Of a DNA stretch of 9,023 nucleotides, positions 1 to 5,491 are shown piece by piece. Source of the stretch: Chloroflexota bacterium (GTDB lineage: Bacteria; Chloroflexota; Dehalococcoidia; UBA2979); contig PAJB01000019.1 of assembly GCA_002710905.1 (NCBI GenBank), positions 19,520 through 28,542 of the forward strand, read 5' to 3'. Numbering within the stretch: position 1 is the stretch's first letter; each line of letters starts with the position of its first letter. The translations under genes were made by a program, and so were the position numbers. The notes below the pieces were generated by a model. It was not told the origin of the DNA. It did no database searches and saw nothing but the letters and a program-made list of their open reading frames with translations.

Positions 1-63
1 AGAGAAGAACTCGCTGAATGGTATATTAATGTTGCAGATGATCATTTTGATCATCAAGTATGA
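1..63 (+). CDS. C-terminal end of an unidentified upstream gene (partial)
   Basis: An open frame enters from the left edge and ends at TGA (61-63), giving 20 residues that end in ...DDHFDHQV. The next gene can start at the very next base (TTG 64) or 12 nt later (ATG 76), so this gene is most likely the preceding member of the CoA-transferase/thiolase operon. The tail is acidic and His-rich and contains no motif I recognise, so no function is offered. An 8-bp inverted repeat with a TTT loop (37-55) lies in its last codons and may be no more than repeated GAT/CAT codons. Confidence 0.6.
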   Translation, partial: REELAEWYINVADDHFDHQV

Positions 64-75
64 TTGAAGAAACAA

Positions 76-765
76 ATGACTGTAGAATTTTTTTCTGATT
101 GCGAACAAGCTGTATCAATAATAAGTGACAATGCATCAATTATGGTAGGGGGATTTGTATCTGCTGGTTCACCAAGCAATCTTATTATGGCTTTACATAA
201 CGCAGGACCATCCAAATTGACTGTTATGGCTAATAATGTTGGTCTAGGTGATAAATTAGATATGCTTTGTGCTAATAAACAAGTTGCAAAAGTTATTGCT
301 ACATTCGCAATTCGTGCATCTGGTGGTCGCAAAAGCCATTTTGAAGAACAGTACCATAAAGGAGAAGTTGAGCTAGAGCTTGTCCCACAAGGCTCTTTTG
401 CTGAACGAATTAGAGCAGGTGGTTCTGGTATTGGTGGATTTTTAACTCCTACTGGTATCGGTACAATGGTTAGTCAAAATAAAGAGATTATTAATGTTGA
501 CGGTAATGATTTTCTTCTGGAAAGACCACTGCAAGCTGACTATGCTTTGATAAAAGCATACAAGGCAGATAAAAATGGTAATTTAATCTATAGAGGTGCT
601 AGTAAGAATTTTAATGAAGTCATGGCTACGGCAGCTAAATGTGTCATAGTAGAAGTCGAAGAAATTGTTGAAGTAGGTGCGTTTGAGCCTTCCAATGTTG
701 ATACACCAGGAATATTTGTAGATCGTATCGTGCAATGTGATCCTATAGAAATACGGTGGTCATGA
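76..765 (+). CDS. 3-oxoacid CoA-transferase (SCOT family), subunit A
   Basis: This is the alpha subunit of a family I CoA-transferase, which works with the next gene to move CoA between acyl donors such as succinyl-CoA and a 3-oxoacid in the cytoplasm. The N-terminal glycine-rich signature MVGGFVSAGSPSNLI and the mid-protein QGSFAERIRAGGSGIGGF followed by TPTG are diagnostic of the A subunit (AtoD/ScoA/PcaI type). ADYALIKAYKADKNGNL is also typical. At 229 residues it is full length. The frame can start at TTG 64, directly after the preceding stop. ATG 76 is preferred because it places the GGF motif about 24 residues in, as in the family, but the ribosome site (GAAGA) is weak either way. The gene overlaps subunit B by an ATGA. 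The sequence does not separate acetoacetate from 3-oxoadipate or other substrates. The family call is secure; the substrate is not. Confidence 0.93.
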   Translation: MTVEFFSDCEQAVSIISDNASIMVGGFVSAGSPSNLIMALHNAGPSKLTVMANNVGLGDKLDMLCANKQVAKVIATFAIRASGGRKSHFEEQYHKGEVELELVPQGSFAERIRAGGSGIGGFLTPTGIGTMVSQNKEIINVDGNDFLLERPLQADYALIKAYKADKNGNLIYRGASKNFNEVMATAAKCVIVEVEEIVEVGAFEPSNVDTPGIFVDRIVQCDPIEIRWS

Positions 766-1421
766 TGCCTGATGGATTATCAAGAGAACTTATTGCAATG
801 CGGGCAGCGAAAGAACTTAAGGATGGCATGTTCGTCAATTTAGGCATTGGATTGCCAACTTTAGTATCTAATTTCATCGAGGATCTTGACATCACTCTAC
901 AAGCTGAAAATGGCATATTGGGTTATGGTAATATCCTTGAAGAAGATTTTGATCCAGATTTTATTAATGCTGGTGGTCAGCCAGTTGATATTTTGCCAGG
1001 AGCTGCTTTTTTTAATAGCGCACAATCGTTTGGTATGATACGGGGAGGACATATTGATGTAGCTATTTTAGGAGGATTACAGGTTGCGCAAAATGGAGAT
1101 TTAGCAAATTGGTTTGTTCCTGAACGTGGCGGAGGTAGTATTGGTGGAGCAATGGATTTAGCCGTAGGTGCAAAAAAATTAATCATTACGATGGCACATA
1201 CAACAAAAAATGGTGAATCAAGAATTTTACAAGAATGCAGCTATCCGCTTACAGCTCAAAAATGCGTAGATCTTATTGTTACAGACCTTGCTGTTATTAA
1301 ATGCGAAGAAGGTAAATTAAACTTATTAGAAACTGCACCAGGTGTAACTGTTGAAGAGGTGATCTCTTTAACTGAAGCAAATTTAACCATTGATACAAAC
1401 ATCAAAGAAATGAGTCTTTAA
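762..1421 (+). CDS. 3-oxoacid CoA-transferase (SCOT family), subunit B
   Basis: This is the beta subunit of the same family I CoA-transferase and carries the catalytic glutamate. The motif AENGILGYGN corresponds to the family's (S/A)ENGxLG; its Glu, residue 49 counted from ATG 762, forms the glutamyl-CoA thioester intermediate in characterised members. Further family landmarks are INAGGQPVDILPGAAFF, MIRGGHIDVAILGGLQV, GGSIGGAMDLAVGAKK and the C-terminal LLETAPGVTVEEV. The length of 219 residues is normal. Three starts are possible (GTG 756, ATG 762, ATG 765). ATG 762 gives the classic ATGA overlap with the stop of subunit A, and a GGTGG at 755-759 may help initiation, so translation is probably coupled to keep the subunits equal. 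The thiolase gene starts 2 nt after the stop. Confidence 0.94.
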   Translation: MMPDGLSRELIAMRAAKELKDGMFVNLGIGLPTLVSNFIEDLDITLQAENGILGYGNILEEDFDPDFINAGGQPVDILPGAAFFNSAQSFGMIRGGHIDVAILGGLQVAQNGDLANWFVPERGGGSIGGAMDLAVGAKKLIITMAHTTKNGESRILQECSYPLTAQKCVDLIVTDLAVIKCEEGKLNLLETAPGVTVEEVISLTEANLTIDTNIKEMSL

Positions 1422-1423
1422 TT

Positions 1424-2614
1424 ATGGATACAAAACTTGAACAGCCTGTTTTATTAGAAAGCGTGCGAACGCCAATCGGTTCATTTGGTGGTTCGCTTAG
1501 CACAATACCAGCATCTGATTTAGCAGCATTAGTGTTAAAAGAAGCAGCAAAGCGTTCCTCCGTTGATATTGCAGATATTGAACAAGTGATATTGGGTTGC
1601 GTAGGTCAAGTTGCTGAGGATGGGTATATTGCTCGTCACGCTGCCATTAAAGCGGGACTTGCAATTGGTTCAACAGCTTATGCAGTGAATAGAATTTGTG
1701 GTTCAGGCCTTGAAGCAATTAATTCTGCTGCGCGATGGATAGAGCTAGGTGAAGCCCAATATATTCTTGCTGGCGGCGTTGAAAATATGAGTTTGATGCC
1801 ATATTACATACGTAAGGGAAGATATGGATATAAATATGGCGATGGCGCACTTGAAGACGGTACATTAGATTTATTAACTGATCCTTTTGAAGGCTATCCA
1901 ATGGGTATGACCGCGGAAAACGTTGTGGAAAAATATGGTATCACAAGAGAGCAGCAGGATGAATTTGCTTTTTATTCCCATGAACGAGCAATTAGTGCAC
2001 AAAAAAATAAATATTTTGATAAGGAAATTATTCCAGTTAAAATACCAGGAAAACAAAAAGTCATTTTTGCAACTGATGAGCATGTACGTCAAACAAGCGT
2101 TGAAAAGCTTAGCTCGTTGAGACCAGCTTTTAAAGAAAATGGTTCTGTAACTGCTGGCAATGCATCAGGAATTAATGATGGAGCTGCAGCTGTCGTTTTA
2201 ACAACTGAAAGTAATGCACAAAAGATGAAAGCTCCAAGATATTTTCGTCTAATCAGTAGAGCCGTTTGCGGAGTTGAACATTCAATTATGGGCACTGGTC
2301 CAATTCCTGCAATAAGTCAGGCTCTAGAACAAATTAACATGTCAGTCGATGAAATGGATGTGATAGAATTGAACGAAGCCTTTGCCGCTATTGCGCTTGC
2401 TTGTGCATCAGATTTGAAAATTGATCTCAAGCGCATGAATCCAAATGGCGGTGCAATAGCTCTTGGTCATCCCATTGGTGCGACTGGTGTAATATTAACT
2501 ACAAAAATGATGCATGAATTAGATCGCATAAAAGGCAAGTATGGTCTCGTCTCCCTTTGTATTGGAGGAGGGCAAGGTATTGCTGCTGTATTTGAACGCG
2601 TTGAACAGGATTAA
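1424..2614 (+). CDS. Thiolase (acetyl-CoA C-acyltransferase family)
   Basis: This is a 396-residue thiolase, full length for the family. It cleaves a 3-oxoacyl-CoA with free CoA to acetyl-CoA plus a shortened acyl-CoA, or runs the reverse condensation. All catalytic elements are visible: nucleophile Cys92 in NRICGSGLEAI, the GGVENMS loop at 117-123, NEAF at 317-320, His349 in NGGAIALGHPIGATG, and Cys379 in CIGGGQG. The stretch GRYGYKYGDG after the GGVENMS loop resembles biosynthetic or degradative acetoacetyl-CoA thiolases more than fatty-acid FadA, but the chain length accepted cannot be judged. The gene lies 2 nt behind the CoA-transferase B subunit, which argues that it acts on the 3-oxoacyl-CoA that enzyme makes. 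The Shine-Dalgarno is weak (TGAG, about 9 nt upstream), so coupling to the gene before it is likely. Confidence 0.95.
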   Translation: MDTKLEQPVLLESVRTPIGSFGGSLSTIPASDLAALVLKEAAKRSSVDIADIEQVILGCVGQVAEDGYIARHAAIKAGLAIGSTAYAVNRICGSGLEAINSAARWIELGEAQYILAGGVENMSLMPYYIRKGRYGYKYGDGALEDGTLDLLTDPFEGYPMGMTAENVVEKYGITREQQDEFAFYSHERAISAQKNKYFDKEIIPVKIPGKQKVIFATDEHVRQTSVEKLSSLRPAFKENGSVTAGNASGINDGAAAVVLTTESNAQKMKAPRYFRLISRAVCGVEHSIMGTGPIPAISQALEQINMSVDEMDVIELNEAFAAIALACASDLKIDLKRMNPNGGAIALGHPIGATGVILTTKMMHELDRIKGKYGLVSLCIGGGQGIAAVFERVEQD

Positions 2615-2616
2615 AT

Positions 2617-4017
2617 ATGTCTGTTAGTCAAGAATTGGCTCAATTTACACATGGCCTTGAATATCATGACCTACAAGTTGATGTTGTCGATAAAGTAAAA
2701 GCAATTATCTTGCATGGGTTATTTATTGGTTTGTCTAGTGTACATGAAGATGATGCACAATTAGCTGCAAAACTTGCTACTTCTTTAAGTGACGATCAAA
2801 TAGGCAGTGCACATATCCTTGCAACTGGCATGCAGGCAGGTCGTTTAAATGCAGCCTACGCAAATTCTATTTTAATACATTTACGTGGACAGGATGATTC
2901 CTTCCGTATGTTGACGCATCCAGGCTGCACTATCATTCCTGCTGCATTCGCAGAATCAGAAGGACGTTCTATAAATGGAAAAGAATTCTTGACTGCTGTT
3001 GCTGCTGCATATGAGGTGCATTGTCGTCTCAGCCGTGATACCGTTCCTTCTGCTCAAAATCAAGGGTTTCGCTCCTCAGCTCTTTTTGGTATTTTTGGCC
3101 CAGCAATTGCAAGTGCAAAAATACAATCCTTATCATCAGAACAAATTGCTAATACATTAGCTCTTGCAGTAAGCTTTGCTTCAGGCAATCTTCAAACTAG
3201 TCATGAAGGCACTAAAGAGATGACTTTTCAAGAAGGAATTGCAACTCAGAACGGGATGATGGCATCTCGTATTGCAGGTCTTGATGTCAATGGAGCAGTG
3301 GAGTGCTTTGAAGGACCAGCTGGATTTCTACGAATTTTTACAGGCATTGAAAACGGCAGATTGAATGGTAGCTTTGATAATCAAACTGAATTTGATTTGA
3401 TTACTATTACTGAAAAATTGGGTGTAGAATGGCGATTACATGATGTCACAATGAAAATTTATTCTGGGGCTGGATTTGTCCAACCAGTGATTGATGGTTG
3501 TGCGGCACTTGCCATTGAGCATGATATAGATCCTGCATCAATTGAAAATATACATATTGAAATGAATGAATGGGAAACGGTTTATCCATCACCTAGGTAT
3601 CCTAGGCCAGGATGGGGTGGTACAGATGAATGGAAAAATGCACATTTTGCTGCATCAGCAATTGTTAATAGAGGCTATGAATCAACTGGGAGACGATTGT
3701 CATATGGAGACAGATCATCATTTGAAGAGTTACCTGAAGTGCAACGATTGACCAAGCTAGTTACTGTAGAAAAAAGTGATAGACCTCAGTATGGTCCTAA
3801 AATTTCAATTTCATTGAATGATGGTAATAAGCATACTATTTCAATGACTGGTGATGAATTTAAGTGGAATTTTACTATGGAAAAAGATCGCATTCAAGCA
3901 GTGTATCCTGCATTACCTTTTGATAAGAGTACTGCAGAGGACATCATTGCTCAAGTAGAGAACTTGGAGTCCCTTGACAATATTGATACTCTTATTCATT
4001 TATTGCTTAGCAGGTAA
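2617..4017 (+). CDS. MmgE/PrpD family protein, divergent active site
   Basis: This 466-residue protein has the two-domain layout of the MmgE/PrpD superfamily (2-methylcitrate dehydratase, cis-aconitate decarboxylase, iminodisuccinate epimerase and many uncharacterised members). The helical-domain landmarks are DD at 93-94, HPGCTIIPAAFA at 101-112, AAYEVHCRLS at 130-139, and the 196-213 stretch (E197-GTKE, then QEGIATQNG). The lid domain contains KIYSGAGFVQPVID at 280-293. In characterised members I recall a catalytic Lys/Arg in the fourth segment and a His in the lid motif. Here the fourth segment has the GTxE-type variant and the lid position is Gln289, so classical methylcitrate dehydratase or cis-aconitate decarboxylase activity is doubtful. 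A good AGGA (2607-2610) sits 6 nt before ATG, inside the end of the thiolase gene, which supports coupled expression. Its role with the CoA enzymes is unknown. The stop codon abuts that of the convergent CaiB/BaiF gene. Confidence 0.88.
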   Translation: MSVSQELAQFTHGLEYHDLQVDVVDKVKAIILHGLFIGLSSVHEDDAQLAAKLATSLSDDQIGSAHILATGMQAGRLNAAYANSILIHLRGQDDSFRMLTHPGCTIIPAAFAESEGRSINGKEFLTAVAAAYEVHCRLSRDTVPSAQNQGFRSSALFGIFGPAIASAKIQSLSSEQIANTLALAVSFASGNLQTSHEGTKEMTFQEGIATQNGMMASRIAGLDVNGAVECFEGPAGFLRIFTGIENGRLNGSFDNQTEFDLITITEKLGVEWRLHDVTMKIYSGAGFVQPVIDGCAALAIEHDIDPASIENIHIEMNEWETVYPSPRYPRPGWGGTDEWKNAHFAASAIVNRGYESTGRRLSYGDRSSFEELPEVQRLTKLVTVEKSDRPQYGPKISISLNDGNKHTISMTGDEFKWNFTMEKDRIQAVYPALPFDKSTAEDIIAQVENLESLDNIDTLIHLLLSR

Positions 4018-5214
4018 TTATTCGATCACTTGATCTTTTTTTAACTGATCAATTTCTTCCCATGTGTAGCCAGCCTGCTCAAGATATATTTCTGTAAAAT
4101 CTCCTAATTCTGGGGGAGGACCAGCAAGTTCGGTTGGTTGACCTCCGAATTGTATAGGACAACCCACGGTAGTTACTGAACCATAAAATGGATGGTCTAG
4201 TGTAGTAATATATCCATTATCTTTTGCATGGTCATCATTTAATATGTCATCGTAATCTTGTACACGTGCATAGATCACATCTTGTTCATCAAAGATTTTA
4301 CTGATATCTGCATATGAATATTTTGCAAATTCAATTTCTAGTTGTGCGTTAATTTCATCAAGACCTGCTCGTCTTGTTTCATCATCAGGGAATTTATCTG
4401 AGACTTCTGGGATATCTAAAGCATGACATAATCGCTTGAATCTAAACATATCGACTGAACCTATTACAAAATAGTCATCTTTGCATTCAAAGACTCTCCA
4501 GATACCATTTTTACTTGCAACAGGATGCCCAGTTTCTCCTCGTCCACTTTTAATACCGGTCATAGCATAAGTTGTTAATTCCCAGGTTTGCAAAGCAAGC
4601 TGTCCTGCATATAAAGATACGTCGACTTGTTCACCTTCACCTGTTTTTTCTTTTTTTACTAATGCTGCTAATATGCCGGAGCATAGTAAAATTGCTCCTG
4701 TTTGATCTGCAATAGATGCCGCAGCTGGAGTAGGTGGGTGTCCTTCAAATCCAGTTTTACCCATGATGCCTCCCATTGCCTGGCCCATAATATCGACACC
4801 TGGCTTACCTGCATATTTACCTAGAGGGCCAAAGCCCGTAGCATTTGCATAAACGATTCCCGGGTTTATCTTTTTTAGTGATTCATAATCAAGATCAAAC
4901 TTATCCATAACTCCTGAACGAAAATTATTAACGACTACATCAACTGTCTTGACTAATCGGTGAATAATTTCTTTGCCACCAGGTTTTTTTAAGTCAACAA
5001 CAACACTGCGCTTGCCTCTGTTGTGTGCAACAAAATACCCTAATGGAAATGCGCCTGGTTCACCTGGGGGGAAGATATGTCTGCCTCGTTCACCACCTGG
5101 TGCTTCTATCTTTATAATTTCAGCTCCCATATCTGCCATTAAGGTTGTACCATATGGTCCTTGTTGAGCCCATGTAAAATCAAGTACCCGTACTCCTTCT
5201 AATGGTTTCGTCAT
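4018..5214 (-). CDS. CaiB/BaiF (family III) CoA-transferase
   Basis: This family III CoA-transferase of 398 residues moves CoA between carboxylic acids through an aspartyl-CoA intermediate. Landmarks run in order: LEGVRVLDFTWAQQGPYGTT near the N-terminus, LMADMGAEIIKIEAP, NRGKRSVVVDLK, VVNNFRSGVMDK, and NATGFGP followed by KPGVDIMGQAMGG. The Asp in this last motif (residue 141 from this start) is at the catalytic position of formyl-CoA transferase and CaiB. The frame extends to a TTG at 5229, but ATG 5214 is the convincing start, because AAAGGA (5221-5226) sits exactly 6 nt upstream. The gene is transcribed against the thiolase operon and ends base-to-base with it. It is mechanistically unrelated to the SCOT-type transferase next door. 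Its 5' leader carries a candidate attenuator (see 5227-5350). The acid substrate cannot be told. Confidence 0.93.
   Translation of the reverse strand: MTKPLEGVRVLDFTWAQQGPYGTTLMADMGAEIIKIEAPGGERGRHIFPPGEPGAFPLGYFVAHNRGKRSVVVDLKKPGGKEIIHRLVKTVDVVVNNFRSGVMDKFDLDYESLKKINPGIVYANATGFGPLGKYAGKPGVDIMGQAMGGIMGKTGFEGHPPTPAAASIADQTGAILLCSGILAALVKKEKTGEGEQVDVSLYAGQLALQTWELTTYAMTGIKSGRGETGHPVASKNGIWRVFECKDDYFVIGSVDMFRFKRLCHALDIPEVSDKFPDDETRRAGLDEINAQLEIEFAKYSYADISKIFDEQDVIYARVQDYDDILNDDHAKDNGYITTLDHPFYGSVTTVGCPIQFGGQPTELAGPPPELGDFTEIYLEQAGYTWEEIDQLKKDQVIE
4024..4042 (+). terminator. Possible weak intrinsic terminator of the + strand operon
   Basis: GATCA-CT-TGATC followed by seven T residues begins 6 nt after the MmgE/PrpD stop and lies inside the 3' end of the opposing CaiB/BaiF gene. 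The stem is only 4-5 bp with a minimal loop, so it would be a poor terminator. It is listed because the two convergent genes leave no other room for one. Confidence 0.22.
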
Positions 5215-5226
5215 GCTGATTCCTTT

Positions 5227-5267
5227 CAAAAAATATGCTTAGTTCATCCAATGGATGAACTAAGCAT
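5227..5267 (-). terminator. Terminator-like hairpin in the leader of the CaiB/BaiF gene
   Basis: The arms ATGCTTAGTTCATCCA (minus 5267-5252) and TGGATGAACTAAGCAT have their complements at 5252-5267 and 5235-5250, making a perfect 16-bp inverted repeat around a single central base; as RNA this is about a 14-15 bp stem with a 3-nt loop. On the minus strand it is followed by A and then six T residues (5233-5228), the form of an intrinsic terminator. It ends 1 nt before the AAAGGA ribosome site of the CaiB/BaiF gene, and no gene lies upstream on that strand that it could serve. The likeliest reading is a conditional (attenuating) terminator. A symmetric protein operator is the alternative. Confidence 0.6.
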
Positions 5268-5280
5268 TAAATATGTAATT

Positions 5281-5315
5281 GCCTCTATCAAAGAATATTT
5301 ATCGATGATAGAGGC
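5281..5315 (-). promoter_or_regulatory. Leader hairpin 1 overlapping the short leader frame
   Basis: GCCTCTATCA (5281-5290) pairs perfectly with TGATAGAGGC (5306-5315) across a 15-nt AT-rich loop. On the minus strand the first arm lies within codons 8-11 of the 12-codon leader frame, and the leader's stop codon (5301-5299) falls in the loop. A ribosome reaching that stop would therefore cover the first arm. In addition, the leader Shine-Dalgarno GGAGGTGG (5348-5341) can pair with CCGCCTCT (5317-5310), including one G-U pair in the core, which would exclude this hairpin. The pairing is seen in the sequence; the switching role is inferred. Confidence 0.5.
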
Positions 5316-5337
5316 GGCACATTACACTAGATAACAT
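5299..5337 (-). CDS. Short leader peptide frame (12 codons) ahead of the CaiB/BaiF gene
   Basis: ATG at 5337 opens a 12-codon frame, MLSSVMCRLYHR, ending at TAA (5301-5299). It is preceded by GGGGAGGTGG (5350-5341), whose GGAGGTG core matches the 16S anti-Shine-Dalgarno over seven bases at an ideal 6-nt spacing. That makes it the strongest ribosome site in the window, although no long gene follows it. The frame stops about 85 nt before the CaiB/BaiF ATG, and between them stand two hairpins, the second terminator-like. There is no run of a single amino acid of the trp or his leader type. The C-terminal half holds Cys, Tyr, His and two Arg, so if it senses something it may act by ribosome stalling, not by starvation for one amino acid. 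This is a prediction from sequence only. Confidence 0.5.
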   Translation of the reverse strand: MLSSVMCRLYHR

Positions 5338-5340
5338 AGA

Positions 5341-5350
5341 CCACCTCCCC
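5341..5350 (-). promoter_or_regulatory. Very strong Shine-Dalgarno of the leader frame
   Basis: The minus strand reads GGGGAGGTGG followed by TCT and ATG. Its complementarity to the 16S tail exceeds that of every structural gene in the window. It can also base-pair with 5317-5310, so its accessibility may be controlled. Confidence 0.55.
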
Positions 5351-5373
5351 TCGTTGAATTGTCTGATAAATTA

Positions 5374-5402
5374 ACAATAGCAATAGATAAGTTTTTTTGC
5401 AA
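5374..5402 (-). promoter_or_regulatory. Candidate promoter for the leader and CaiB/BaiF gene
   Basis: On the minus strand TTGCAA (5402-5397) and TATTGT (5379-5374) are separated by 17 nt. A start near 5366 would put the leader Shine-Dalgarno about 18 nt into the transcript. Both boxes are imperfect and the region is AT-rich, so chance matches are easy. Confidence 0.3.
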
Positions 5403-5435
5403 CTAGACTTTTTTGATAACGTTAATAAGGTAAGA

Positions 5436-5465
5436 TTGAGTTATGATCCAAAGCGCGGTTATAAA
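5436..5465 (+). promoter_or_regulatory. Candidate promoter for the lipoprotein/carbonic anhydrase unit
   Basis: TTGAGT (5436-5441) and TATAAA (5460-5465) are separated by 18 nt, a fair sigma70-type match. A start near 5472 would leave a leader of about 20 nt before ATG 5492. No Shine-Dalgarno is visible in that short AT-only leader. Confidence 0.35.
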
Positions 5466-5491
5466 TTATATTTTATAGAATTAATTATTAA

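Noticed and set aside
37..55. Inverted repeat GATGATCA-TTT-TGATCATC before the CoA-transferase A gene
   Set aside because: It lies in coding sequence made of repeated GAT and CAT codons, has no T-run after it, and would be a poor terminator between tightly packed genes.
1719..2295. Several 60-72 codon frames on either strand inside the thiolase gene
   Set aside because: They lie wholly within a gene whose full set of catalytic motifs is present, and their translations look like antisense or off-frame shadows (Lys/Phe/Ile-rich or Cys/His-rich without domains).
4973..5167. A 64-codon + frame opposite the CaiB/BaiF gene start
   Set aside because: Pro/Gly-rich translation mirroring the conserved N-terminus of the CaiB/BaiF protein; no ribosome site and no independent evidence.
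5299..5337. Classical amino-acid starvation attenuator (trp, his or leu type)
   Set aside because: The leader frame has no run of one amino acid and the downstream gene is not a biosynthetic gene, so if it is an attenuator the signal must be something else.
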